In this document: piece by piece, positions 1 to 13,599 of the stretch
How positions within the stretch are numbered: the stretch's first letter is position 1
Layout of the letters: each line of letters begins with the position of its first letter
From: Epiperipatus broadwayi
Lineage: Eukaryota; Onychophora; Udeonychophora; Euonychophora; Peripatidae
Assembly: GCA_028023455.1 (NCBI GenBank)
Contig: JAQFVV010000018.1
Coordinates: 6,039,800 to 6,103,799, forward strand
Length of the DNA: 64,000 nucleotides
Direction: 5' to 3'
Translations under genes and position numbers: made by a program
The notes under the pieces: model-generated
Database searches by the model: none
What the model saw: the letters and a program-made list of their open reading frames with translations, nothing else
What the model was told of the DNA's origin: nothing

Positions 1-3000
1 TGAGCACACTAAACTGTATACTTTGAATTGGAGCAAATGCCAATAAGAGATTTTAAACTTTTTATTTTATTTGTAAAATTAAATGAAAATAAAATAAGAT
101 TTCTATAAGAAAATACTTTATCTGATCACTACAATTATTATTAGCTCCAATTTTTTAAACATATATATATATGCATGCAAACATTTTGTAAATAATTGTA
201 ATGTTTTGAAATATAAAATCTGAGTTGTATTTTACAAATATAGATTCAGTATTAAATTGTTTTTATTTATAATTTTAATGGATTCCCAAATCTTATTATC
301 TCTGAATCAAAATGATGGGATTACAGTTCGCTATATCTGAAATCATAAGTAACTCAAAACTTGGCCAACAACATAAACACAACCCAAAACAAATATTTAT
401 CTATGAGACTTTTTTATTTGTTTTTGGTTTAAGACAAATATAAATGATTCATAGAAGAGCAATATATATATATCATGAAAAATAAAATTTTTGATAAGTA
501 ATTTTGGATGATATATTAAAACAGAAAGAGTTGTATCAGATGATCAGGAATTTTATTTTAGAAAGAATATTATTGAAGTAAATGTTTTTTTCTATAGTTT
601 ACTTTTCATATATGTGCCTTATTTTCATAACTATAAACAATTTTATTTATCCTTTTTTAAATATATTTTTTATTCCTATTAATTAATATGCCATAGATTA
701 AAAATTAGCTGATCAAAGTTTCTTATTTTTATTGTATTCCTTATATTCATGCCCTTACTTTCTACTTGTTATTATTCTTCAAAAAAAATATTGAACTTAC
801 AAGTATCTTTTCATATTTTTTTTTTTTTTGAGAAATTCTATAGTTGTATTCATGCTATGATTCCTAGACAATTTTTTTTATTGAATTTTTAATTGATCTT
901 GGATTTCTTGCTTATACTCACACATATTCTTTTACTTTATTAGCTATCCTCAGAAATGTTTGTGATATCCTCTTCAATCTACTTTCAACTTATGCAGACC
1001 TGTTCATTTAAAATGAATCTCCCAATTTTTAAATTGCAACTGCTTTTCATATCTTCAAATAGTTACAACTTTTTTTTAATGTTTACTTCCATTTTTATTG
1101 TTATTCTGTATTTCCCATAATCACTTTTTTAAATCAAAGCTGAAACATTAATATTATTATTCATTTTTTCTGTAGATCAAGAAATTCGCCTTTATATTTT
1201 TTTACTCATGCTCTTTTTCTTTTTTAACATTCTCATATATAATGTATATTTTAAGTTTTTTAATAAGGAAAGAATATTAATTATATCATTTTGGGGGCAC
1301 TTCTATTCTTTCATTAAGTGAAGTTTGCATCTTTTTATTTTTAAAAATTCCTTTTCACCTCTTCTTATCTATTTAATAGCATATACTAGTACAATTATAA
1401 ATATATAATATTTCCTTGATAATATATAGATAGTTGTGTTAATCAGTGCATATTGTTTTTAGTTTTTTTAAATAAAAAAATATGGTTTTATTTTTTTATC
1501 ATAATTCTTTTTCCCAAAATGTTTTTATCTTCTTTTTTGGCTTCAGAAATATTCTTAGTGTCCAATCTCTGAAATTTTTTTTGCTTTTTCCAGTTTGCTT
1601 ACTATTTAATTTTATCCAATTTATTCTTTTGTTAAATTTTGTAAGATTTACCTTTCAGGATTTTAAGAAATTTTAACCTTAATTTGAGAGAATTAAAAGA
1701 AAAATGATAGGCATTTTTTTGCTACATATTATTTTCAGAAAAAGTAACATTTCAACTTTGTTAAACATCATCAGAATATGAGGAAGATTTTCATTTTTTC
1801 CTCATCTTGGCATCAAGATTTAATTAGCTTATTAAAATACATAATGTAGTTTTTAATATTGAAATGTTAGGATTAAGCTAAAGGTTAGCAAATTATCATC
1901 GATGTTGGTCATGTATTATTGCTTGGTTATAGTACCCTATTACTTAGTTTTCTCTACCGAATATTAAGCAGATAATTATCTTTATATATATGGAGGTGAA
2001 AATTTATTTGAAAACAAATTTAAAGTTTGCAGCTAATCTTTTATTTATATTTAAGCATAGGTGTGGCTTTTTTTTTTTTTTTGGCTTATTCTGATTTTTT
2101 TAAAACTATTTATTTGTATTCTACATCATAGTTTTATTCATTCTTTATGGTAATGGATTTTTTATAATCTTGTCAAAGTATTAAGAAATTATTGTAAGAA
2201 AAAATAAAAAAATTGTTTACACATTCACATAGAACAATACTGCTTCTCTTTTTTTTTTAACTGAAAAATTCAAACTTTTTACAAGATTTAAATCTTGATG
2301 TGATATGTAATTATAATTGTCAATATCTTCATTTGCCTTGCATTCTTTAATTTGTTGATAAGAGTCAGAGTTAAGAATTAAAAATTTGTGAATAATATTT
2401 TGATGCTCAAACATTACATAACCCGAGTTTCTAATTATATGATTAAATATTTATTTTATTGCCTTTTTTTTTTACCAACAATTTCTCACTCGTTTCTATT
2501 ATAGGAAATTGTGCAAATTTTCTTTATAAATTTTAAAGATGCTGATAATTCTTGTTTTCCAATAATGTATTTTTTAAAAAAAGTCATTTTAAAATTTTTA
2601 TTTGCCATTTTGTGCTTATAGTTTATAATTATTGTTTAAAATGATATACACAACAATAAAAGTTTGATTACATGGCTGCCAAAGAAATCTATTATATTTT
2701 CATTGAATTTTCCAGTATCAGTGAATAGACTATTTTTTTCTGATTATTCTATATTTATACAGTTGAGCTGCAATATTCACTCTATTTCATATCTCCCTCA
2801 TGTACATTGTGTATTTATAGTTCATATTTTGTTGATAATGTTTGATCACAATAGAATAAACATTATTTACTGAACTGTACATGTACAAGATTTTTAACAT
2901 GCACATATATAACACAAACACTTTTTTATGTGTGTAGTATACATGTATTAAGTAAAATTATAATATAAACAAAATTGTTAATTGAAAAAACACATTTTCA

Positions 3001-6000
3001 TGTGGTAAATATTTACTGTGTGTGTGTTCACTCATTCATATTTATTCAAAAAAAGAAACTTTCTATATCACAGCTTTTAGACTTGTATTGCAATTAAAAA
3101 CATTCTGGATAATTTTTTTTTCTTATGTAACTTTTTTCTCCCTTTGAAAATGAAATGACAGTCTTGTTATCAACAGATTATATCCTTTGGTTGTTTTGAT
3201 TATTTTTTTAAGTCTATATAGACTTAAGAATCTATACAGTCACTTACTTGCTATTTCCCATTTTAGATTCTCAGTTAAACTCATCAAACTTTAAAATTTT
3301 TGAGACAATACAAGTGTTTGACAGTTTGTTTGTTTGTTTTTTTTTTGCCGACTTTTATTGCATTGTTTAAGAAGATACTTTATGAATTTTCTTAAATTTC
3401 ATAGAACTTTTAAAGCTTTATGCTTAGAAAATCTTTTGTTATTCAAAGTACTGTACCACAACATATTTGGAACAGACAATAAGACAAAGAATAAAATGTA
3501 TGTGTTTTCAACCTAAACCTAAAAAACTTTATTAATAAGCATGATTGTATGTGGCATTCCAAGACAGAAAAATGGCTGCTAACATATTATAAAATTAAAT
3601 TAAATTTATTAAAGTTAATGTTGTTTTTTTTTTTTTGTTTATTTACATTTTTTTTTTTGATAACATATAATTGAAGTAGTATATATTGATGCAGTGCATA
3701 TGGAAGCTTCATTGTATACACATATGTTAAGTTATATAATAAAGTACAGATATCATCGCATATTAGCACAGAATGTTTGAATGTATTAAATTTATGGTAA
3801 TGAATATAAAGGTTATATGCAAAATACATAACTTTTATATCAGCAGTATCTATGTAGTAGAATGCATTTTGTCTTTGTCTGTGTTAGTTTGTCATTGCTT
3901 GCCACCTTCCTAGCATAATTTATTTTAGCATCTCAGTTTTAAATTATTTAAAATAAACTTTAATGAGCTCTTACATCTTTATCATGCAAAACCTTCATCA
4001 GAAAACATTTAGCTCTTATTTATTAAGTTTATAGTCATGAAAGTGAGTTGATGTTTCAGACTAATTAAATTGTCCTACATTCAGTCAAGTGATTAATAAT
4101 TTATTACTACTTTCCATTTTAAAATAATTTATATTAGCATCTCATTTTTAGAATTAAACATAAATAGTGAGATTTCCCATTAAGAACTATAATCTATTTC
4201 ATATGTATAAACAATGTCAGGGAGATATTACAAGGATAATACTTATAAAATTTGTAATGTACACTTGTGTTAAAAATTATTTTACAATTCTATCTCCATT
4301 TTTTTTTTTTTTTTTGGATTAGCTATTACTTTATATTTGACATTATGATTTATCTTTTATCTAAACCAATAGCTAATAATCATTTATCACCAACTGTTTG
4401 AGTTGGTTATAGATTGGTCACACACACACACACAAAAACAAACAAACAGTGTGCTTGTAAATTTGTAAGATATCTATAAACTTACCAGCTCAGCTTTGGA
4501 TTTTAGTTCTGGATTGTAGGAGACTTGACAGATTATTATTACTTTATACTATTTTATGCATAGATAATAATAATGGAGTTATTATTTTCATTGTATAAAT
4601 GACAGAAAAATTAATTTTGATAATATTTAAATGCATAATTATCGATTACAAAAGTGCTGAAATTGATGATATTTTTTATTGGAACAATAATAAAATGTTA
4701 TAGACATTGAAAATAATTATAAGTTGAACTATTTTCCTTTTCTTATTCTTCAGAGTCTATACAAAGAAACATCTCATTTATTTTTATATTGTGATTACTA
4801 TATAAGAAATCATGAATTTGATATGAAGTCAAATCTAGTTTTTAAAAAGCAATTATTTGAAAACAAACAAGTTTTTTTTTTTTAATAATACATAATTGGT
4901 TTTATTTATTAATTTTAGGTGTAATTTAAATATTTATTAGCATTTGTTTAAAAAATTATGTTCACTTATTACTACAACATAATCTTATAATTAATTGCTT
5001 AGAAAAACATAATATTTGAGTATCATGTGGCAAGTTGAGCTAAGATTCTATTCAAGAGCCTTTAGTTCTGGAATCTGACACTGTCAAGGCAAAAGCTTAA
5101 AAATACAAAAATTATAAATTTGTTCTTAAAACAATATATGGACTAAATAAATGAGAATTGGCAATTTTGTCATTTAGGTGACCAAAATAGGAATATCAGT
5201 CCAAAAATTTTATTTATAGAGAAATTTGAAATTAGAGATAACGTAAATATTTAATAATAAAATATATTTTGAAGCTGGAAATGAAAGAAAAATTACATTG
5301 ATGAAATGTAGTTATACTATTAAATTTCTAAATGATATCTACATGACACAGATCACATATTTAAATATATATTTATATTAGTGTTTATTGATGTTTTAAA
5401 TTATGGCATAATCGAAGTTAAGCATACCAGTGTTCCAGTGGAATATATGTTTAATACATATATGTTTTGTAATAACTATAATATTTGTATTCATTGAAAA
5501 ATGTCCAATTGTTGCATCTCTGGTACATCATTATTAACATATGAAAAATATAATTTTACGTGAAAATATAAATTAAAGCAGAATGCAATTTGAAAAAAAA
5601 ATTATAAGGAGATATTTCTCAAGTTTTTTAGATATGACTTGCAGATTCAAGTGTATTAAATAATACAGAAAAGTTTCAGAGCAACTAAACTTTCCAATTG
5701 AAGACAGATTAATGTTAAATAAATAAGCATTATTAAATGCATTAACCAATATATATATATGTATGTATGTATTTTACAAAAGTTAGTTAGAAATCAAAAA
5801 TTACATTTGAATCCATTTTCTTTTTTATTTGAAATTAGTAAATAATTAAATTTCGGTTTGTAAGCTTATGGAAATATGGTATGTATATATATATTTTAAA
5901 CATTAACTAACACTACCATTATAAATATTTAGACTCTCATTCATGAAAAATGAAAAAAAAAAAAATACTTAGGAATTATATTACTTTAGATAAAGAATAA

Positions 6001-8100
6001 TGTTAATTTTGAATTAAGTAAGATAATTAAAATAAAAAGAAAATATATATTTTTACTGGTAAAAATTTTATATTATGGACAAATAGTGTATTCAAATAAT
6101 TACAGCGGATTGTTGAATTAGTTATTATAGTAACTATTGAGGGCATGATTGTAAATATTAATTATCACAATATTATCTCCATCTTTATATTTATTCTTTT
6201 GGTAGAAATATTCAGAAGCTATTTAGGCTTTTTCAATGCCTTAATTATTGCTAGTTTGATTGGAAATTCATATCTAATTATTTATTATCTTAACACAAGT
6301 GCCGTTATCCTTCAAGGTTACAATCATAATATTAGAGTATGAGGATGTTTTATGTTTTAGACAAAACTAAAGAGCTGAAAGATGTGTGGAGGGGCTTTTA
6401 TATGAGAATAAAACTATTTTATAAATGTCAATATAATTGAGACAGGGCAGCTAGAATTTCTGTAGTTCAGAATTTATTGAAAAAATTCTAAGTCAGTATA
6501 ATAAAGTCAATGTTTAACATTATTATTTACTTACATCAAATTTAATTTACATCAAGTATTAATTATATAAAAACAGAATTAAATTTATCAAAGGATCTAA
6601 GATGGAAAATTTTGATGATGTATACAAATTTATCCAGTTTTTCTTAAGTATAAAGATATAGTAGTTATGTTTCACAAAATTAAATCATGTAAGAAGAACA
6701 TTGAAAGATAGCTGAATAAAGATGAAAATAGCATTGTGTAATTTTATATGACATATAAATATTTATTTTTATCAAACTTATAAACACCAAAGTTTTGGAT
6801 GAATCACTATAATAATTTATAGTAAATTTTTGCTTGCAGCCAAAAAATATTAAATTTATTAAAATACAAAAGTACAATTCTAGGATTTTTTTTTTTTTAA
6901 TGTTTAATAAAATAGAAGGATAATTAAACAAATATGTCACATTTTATTTTTTATACAAATATTTGCCTTTAGATAAGCTTAACTGTGTTGCCTTCTTGTG
7001 AGCATTGTAATATAGTAATGCTAAATTTAGGAAGAATTCATGATTATTCTAAATATTTGTATATAATGTTATAGAGCCATTAAATTGCCTAGAGTTTATT
7101 TCTATAATACTTCAAAAATGAAGCATAATAAATGTTATTAAAATATTTAGATTAATTCTTATATCAATACAATTTTTTTTGTTTTGTGTTTTTCATTGTA
7201 TAATATTTTATATAATGTAATTCTATTTTGTCTTATTTTATAAAGAATTTGTTATTGCATAATCATCACTGTATATTATGGAGGGAAGTGTAATTTTTAT
7301 GTATATTATTTATTTATAGATCCTGAAAATATGTTTATAACTTCATGTTTGCATTAAAACAAAACCATATTTTATGTTAAATCACAAATCATCACAAGTT
7401 ATTTTAATTGCTTTTTTTTTTCTCCCTACCTTCTTCTTTTTTTTGTAAGATAATTAAATAACCAAAGTATTGTGATGATATTTCACATTACAAAATGTTT
7501 CAAAATGGACTTTGCTTAAAGTTCATAACAGTTAATATGATATTTTGCTGCAGGCAGCAGAAGTTACATCACCCAAATTGACCACCCACCTTGCCTTTTT
7601 TTTTTTTTGCCACCAAATACATTATAATTTGTACTTTTTTTTTGCTGGAAATAAACAGGGGGAAAAAAGACTTTGTTTATAATTATATGAACATTTGTAA
7701 TCATGCACACATTTATATGCACTTTGATTCCTATTCATATACTTTTAATATCACAAACTAGATGAAATGTACATTGATGAAGTGATTGTAATATTAATCA
7801 TTTTAATAACTTGGCTTTACTAAGTAGCAGTTAGTGAAAATTGTGAAATGGACCAAATGATCATAACTTATTATTAAAGAAAATTGGGAATTAGAAATAT
7901 AAGATGAAATATGTTAATAAAATTAAAAATTGTAGCTGAGATATGAATAATACAATTAATTTGTTGGAGCAATTCTCTTCATTCTATTCCATGAGCCATT
8001 ATTGTAAGTTTGAGTAATCAATGGATATTAATGATAATACATTTGTATCCACATTTCCTGAAAGAAACTAGAATCTAATGCACTTGAATGTAATAGATTT
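1..8100. other. AT-rich stretch without recognised genes
   Basis: I see no protein, RNA or repeat family that I can support here. The sequence is strongly A+T-rich, with poly-T and poly-A runs, short AT and CA tracts (for example CA repeats near 4420) and only short random ORFs of up to about 90 codons. Those ORFs lack domain motifs, and their composition simply follows the base composition. Confidence 0.6.
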
Positions 8101-8694
8101 ATATGTAGACAGAGGAAGTCGTGTGATGTTTATTGATTTATATTAAAACTAAATTAGAAAAGTATTATGAAGTTTTGGAAATAGTACGATGATTAAGAAA
8201 ATGTTTTATGAAGTTTAATATTAAAATTGGGGAAGTACTTGGTAAATGTTGTTTGAACAAAGAAAAATTGATGAGAATTTACAAAAATATAATTTAGTCC
8301 ATGTTAAAGAGATAAAGAAAATATAAAAGAAAGTAAAGGAAAAGTTAGATGTTGATATCACAAACACAAAAATGAAGAAAAGAAAAACAGCAAAAACAGA
8401 ATTAAATGAGAGAAAAAAGGTAGAAGTTAACTAAAAAAAAAAACTAATAGAGGGAATTAGATAATAGAGATTGTAATAAATTTTGGAAATACATTAAATA
8501 TAATAATAGATCTGATAAAAAGATTAACTTAGTAGATAAGAAGAGTAAATAGTTTTATATAAAATAAATAGAAAAAATAAATATACAAAAGGATTAGATT
8601 TAAAGAAAATATTAAATTTGATGTTAGTAATAAATACAAAGGAAATAATTATAATTATCGAAGGATTAATATAAGCTTTTAAAAAATTACAGAA

Positions 8695-9078
8695 TTAAAC
8701 TATAGCTAAAATAATTTTAATATTAAGACAAAGATCTTCAATTTCTTTGTTGAACTGTTTTAACTTAATTTTAGATGGAGATATTTCAAAGAATTTAAAA
8801 AATAAAGGGAAAAAATAGAACCTTTGGTAATTACATTGGTCAACAAATTTAAACTGTTTTGAAGTAAGGTTGATGAAAATAGCTGTATATAAAGATTTTT
8901 GTGATCCTAAATCTGAAAATGGTATGCTAAATACTGTAACGTACAGTTTTTTTGTTACAGGGGTTAACCGGTAGTCGGATAAAAAAAAAGACAACATTTT
9001 TGCAATATAATGTTTGTTTAATAAAAATATGTAAAACATTAAATCTAAGCAAAGACATTGGCTAAGGATCATGTGCAA
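8695..9078 (-). CDS. Unrecognised 127-codon ORF beside the decayed gene
   Basis: This open frame lies just downstream of the decayed gene at 9100-10600, on the same strand and inside the same inserted block. The translation is hydrophobic and Phe/Lys/Leu-rich, with no motif I recognise. It may be the 3' part of the inserted element in another frame, or a chance ORF. Its left edge coincides with the point where the interrupted LINE's RT homology stops, so it is useful for placing the insertion boundary. Confidence 0.2.
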   Translation of the reverse strand: MHMILSQCLCLDLMFYIFLLNKHYIAKMLSFFLSDYRLTPVTKKLYVTVFSIPFSDLGSQKSLYTAIFINLTSKQFKFVDQCNYQRFYFFPLFFKFFEISPSKIKLKQFNKEIEDLCLNIKIILAIV

Positions 9079-9099
9079 TAAAAATTATAAAATGTTACA

Positions 9100-10600
9100 T
9101 GAAGGCACCAAACAGCGACAAAATATTTCACTTTTTGTCTCTTATGATCAGTACAATCATCTCTTCAAAATCCAGTAGTAATCACCCAACATTAATGGAT
9201 TCCAACATCCCTGGTAGCATACTTTCGTTGTTTCTGGTGAAATCTCTCCTTGTTTGTCACTGCCCCAAATTTTGTGGGAGAATGCATTTTTAAGGACACA
9301 CATCATCCTAGTAGTTCATAGGCTTTTAAAAGTTCATCTATGAGGGTTTTATAGTTATCATCTTTCTTGTTACCCAGAAAGCCCTTCACTACACTTACAA
9401 AACAGTTCCAAACTGCCAATTCTTTGTCATTTAATTTTTTTTAAAAAAGAGAATCACTTAAAAGTTTCCTTATTTGAGGTCCAGTAAAGATGCCTTTTAG
9501 TTTTTCTTCACTTAACTGTAGCTTTAACAAAGTTTTTCATTATTCCAAGCTTGATATGGAGAGGCAGGAGAAGTACCTTTTTGGGTTAGCAAGAGGAGCA
9601 CCCTGTTGCAAAAGAAGTTCTATGAGGCTAATCTTTTTTATGAAATGTTTTTGTGTTGCTCAATTGCCCCATAGTTACAAAAAACAACTATACTTTGTAA
9701 AACTTTCTTGAAACCCTAGCAATATACCTAACACTTTAAAATCTTCACAAACATCCCACTGATACTGTTCATATTTAACTTGATTTAGTATGGTAGTTAA
9801 GTTATCATAGTTTTCTTTCATTGTCACTGAAAGGGCTAAAGGAATAGATGTTTTTTTTTTGTTTTCAATATGAAACAAGACTGCTTTAAGGCTGTATTTA
9901 GATGAATCTATGAAAATACTCCACTTGGAAGATATATGTTCCATAACATTCATTAAAACATCAATATCATAACAGATACATAGCGATCCTTCCATTTTAT
10001 AGAACTTGAAAATGTTTTATTTTGTTTTCGGTAAAGGGAAATACATTTTTATCTAACACATTCCACTATTGAAGTCTGGAACCAAGAAGTTCAGATTTTT
10101 GTTTTGACAAACCCAGATCACATACCAAATCATTTAATTTGTTCTGAGTTATTAAATGAGGTTCACTGGTAGTTTGTAAAAATGTAGGATCACTATGGAT
10201 ATTCTCAGGAAGTTGTGGATCAGATCCTGATGAAGAATTAGAATCACTGGAAAACAATATCCAAGTTTAAAGGCACAATTGGCACTGGTAATTCCTGGCT
10301 ATGAGGAACTGGCCTTAATGCAGAAGGCAAATTTGGAATTTTTTCCTTTTTTGAATACCCTTTTGTTTTAGTGATACAGAAGCAGTAATCACTTATATGG
10401 TCAGAAGGTTCCCTCCACATCATAGGAACAGCAAACGGCATAGAACTTTTCTTGCAATGCATCCACTGCATTAAATTTGCATGACACCTCACACAGTAAA
10501 CATGAGGGGTGCAACTTTTATCTTGATCACCAATTTGGCACTTAAAATATAAATAATAGACTTTTTTAACTTCCTCGGATATAGATCTAGCCTTGTCTAA
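9100..10600 (-). pseudogene. Decayed gene of a repeat-associated invertebrate protein family
   Basis: The minus strand carries successive fragments of one protein in order: YYLYFKCQIGDQDKSCTPH (about 10505-10570), MPFAVPMMWREPSDH and PNLPSALRPVPHSQELPVP (10250-10440), HISSKWSIFIDSSKYSLKAV (about 9890-9940), GILLGFQESFTKYSCFL (to 9678), LPLHIKLGIMKNFVKA (about 9525-9575), GIFTGPQIRKLL (about 9450-9500), then pieces like GAVTNKERFHQ and GDYYWILKR towards 9150. I recall this motif series from an uncharacterised family present in many copies in arthropod and other invertebrate genomes, but I cannot give it a name or function. At least three frame changes and several stops occur, so it cannot be translated as one protein. 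It appears to lie within a block inserted in an older LINE. Confidence 0.65.
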
Positions 10601-11729
10601 AATAAATCATCCACATATATAACAAAACTTATCCACTGGATTTTTGCAACATCAACAACTAGATCTTGCCATTTTATATAAAATAGGAGAAAAACACTTA
10701 AGTGTTCACAAGACAGAATCAAACTAAACTTTAAAGAAACATACATACCTGTGGTAACTCTAGTGGTAATTCTTCCTACATTGGGTAAAGCCAGCTACAA
10801 ATGACATTGCTGTGAAAAGGTGTTTTAATAACTACCTAAATGAAACACAAAAGAGCATTTTTATTAATGTTACAAAAATTATGTTGACCAGTGTTATGGG
10901 ATATGTGATAGTAACATCATTTATGTGCAAACTTTTCTTATATGATATTGTTAACAAAAGAAAATGTTTATGATTTAAATTAGAAAAAATGGGATTGGAA
11001 AAAGGGCTTATTAAAATTATTGAAAAAACTTTATGAAAAACATATATATATATATATATCAACTGGGTGACTATGAATCGGGTAAAGTTACAAATGATTT
11101 AAATGTTGAACATTTATCACCTTTACTGTTTGGTCTATATTTAAGAGAATTATACAATAAATAATCTAAATATAGCACGTAAAATATCTAAATAGATATG
11201 AAAAATACTTTCATACTTTATTTTTTTTTTTTTGCAAATGATATAGTTCTCTTTGCCTACGATAAAGAAAAGATGAATTTATTATTGTAATATGTGTAGA
11301 TGAAGAATAGAAAATGGATATTAATTTTAGCAAGGAAAAATCAAATATTGTATTGATAATTAATAATTAAAGAAAATGTGTGTAAAGGGGTTAAATAATA
11401 TTGCATAGAAAAATCGGATATCAAAATATGGAATGAAAAAAAAAAATTGATAATAAAGAGCAAAATTAAGAATTAAAATTTTAGCATTTTGTTTATAAAT
11501 AGATGTGCAAATAAGATGTTATCAAAAAGAGTGACTACCCTTGGACTTATTAAAATAATACAGTATATCTTATATATTTATTATTGATAGATTTGTATAA
11601 GATTCTGAAAGAAATGGAAAGATATAGACTTTGGGAGAAATAAGTGGTCAGCAACTGAAGCTGTGTGAGATAAAATGATATGGTTTACATTTCATGTAAG
11701 AAATATCAAAAGAAATTTTAAATGTTTGA

Positions 11730-13155
11730 GCCAAGTTTCCAGCAATCTATGTTCCAAGCTTAAAACAAACAGTACATCACATTTCCTACGTGGATGATGT
11801 TTCGGTCTTTCTTCCTGATCTTTCTCATTTGCCGGTTTTCCAACTTGTAAATACATATGCTAGTAGATTAAACCTCCAAATTAACTTTGTAAAATAATCA
11901 GTGGAACATTAGAACAGGACAACCAATCCCTTCAGTGTTCTCCAAACCTCTCCCTTTTTTGGGCTTTCCAATTGCATTATCGAGGCTGGTGATGACAAAG
12001 GCTAATACTGGATAAAACAAAGAAAATAGTTGCATCAGTCACCAAGATGTCCTTATCATTCATGGGTAAAGTTACATTATTAAATACACTGGTTTATTCT
12101 AAACTGTCATACTGCCTTCCCATCATTAAACCCACTAAACTCTTCGAAAAATCAATGAATTTTCTGTGTTCCAAAGTTCTCTGGAATGGCAAGGTGGTGG
12201 CTATTAGCATGGCCAAGGCTCAAATGCCTAAAGAGCTTAATGGTCTTGGTCTACACTCTGTTTCCACCCTCTACCTTAAAATTTCATTTCCCTTCTGTGC
12301 TCAACATGCTTAAAATTGCCAAACCTCAATCTTCCTGTGGTTGTCGACCCTACTGATACTCTGCCTCCACTTACAAGTAAATGGACGGGTGAAATCTGGA
12401 ATCAAGTCAGTATAGCCATGAATCCTAGCCAACTAGCCATTGATGCTAAAAAGTCTTTCTGGACTGTCTACAAATTAAAGCACCAAGATCAAGCCCTGAC
12501 TCAGAATGTATTGGGGCTTTCCATCAAAGCTTTGATCCAAAAGCTGAATCACTGATATGTTGAATCCAAACACATCAACTTTCTTCTTAACTCAATCTGG
12601 CTTCTCTTCCCACCAGTTGCTTTTTTGTGGCCAGGAGGGGTTTCTCAAAGATTGGATTCAGTGCCAGCTCTGCCACTTAGCTGATGAGACCATAGCCCAC
12701 CTATTATACATGTGCTCCACCCTCTCTCCTATCAGGAACTTCATCATTAACAAAGTTTCACTAGACATCAGAGATGTTCTATCAATTCAAAACACGATCA
12801 AACAGGGAACCTATGCATCCATCAGACTGTCCATCTTCTTGATCTTCACCTTATGGCTAACCAGATGCAAATTAATGTTTGGACATTTTAAAAACACTCC
12901 ACTTCAGATTTACATCAAGCTACTCACACAGGCTAAAGTCAGAGACTCAGCCATTGCACCTCAGCTGTTACACAGAGACATTTGGGGGAAAAGATTGAGT
13001 TTCCAAATGAATAACCCACCATGAATATCAGGACTGTGCAGAATGTGTTCCTTGGGGGGGGGGGGGTCTGTATGCTTTAAATACAATGTAAACCTTTCAG
13101 TGTACAAAGAATACTTCATGTTTAAATAAAATATTTTAAAAACAAAAATAATAAT
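11730..13155 (+). mobile_element. 5'-truncated, decayed L1/Tx1-like LINE fragment
   Basis: The fragment starts inside the reverse transcriptase with IYVPSLKQTVHHISYVDD (about 11745-11800), matching the YMDD region of the element at 36.4-41.6 kb. It runs to the C-terminus through three frames: 12047-12313, 12316-12555 and 12557-13024. The 12047 ORF shares NGLGLHS with that element. The 12557 ORF has the same Cys/His motif, C-x2-C-x8-H-x4-C, beginning CQLC, followed by a similar block around FTLWLTRCKLMF. After the stop come a G12 run (about 13055-13066), an AATAAA signal near 13125 and a short AATAATAAT tail (13147-13155). Its base composition is clearly less AT-rich than its surroundings. It appears inserted in the older LINE at 8.1-13.6 kb. 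It is a sibling, not a close copy, of the later element. Confidence 0.78.
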
Positions 13156-13599
13156 TTTTAATTGGAAAAAATAATGGACAAATTGGTTAAAATAAGTATT
13201 AAAATTTGCAAAAGAAGATGTAGCCATACAAAAATTGGAATCAACATTTTTAGAGAATTTTTACATTTACACTGTTAGCAATTAGATAGAAGAATAGAAA
13301 TATTAGTAAATAAAAGGAATTTTTTTGGAAATTAAAAATATAAAAAAAATATAAATATTACAGTGATCATCATTGAAACTGAAGACATTTACAATAATAC
13401 TATTGAAAGTAATTTATTGCTTAAAATATGATAGGCAGTCTCAAGGAAAGATACTAAAGAATGGAGATTTAGATATATGATTTGTTTGGACATGCAAAGA
13501 AAATGGAACATTTATTATTAAAGTGACAAAAATGATTTGATGGCTGTCTTTTTTAGGGCAGCTGAAAAATAATAAAATTAGAAATAAAATAAAAGTGAA

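Noticed and set aside
13055-13066. G8-G12 runs (13.06, 36.47, 55.18 and 55.49 kb) as a common regulatory or quadruplex signal
   Set aside because: Each is a single run with different surroundings and in different element strands. Four separate G tracts as needed for a quadruplex are not present.
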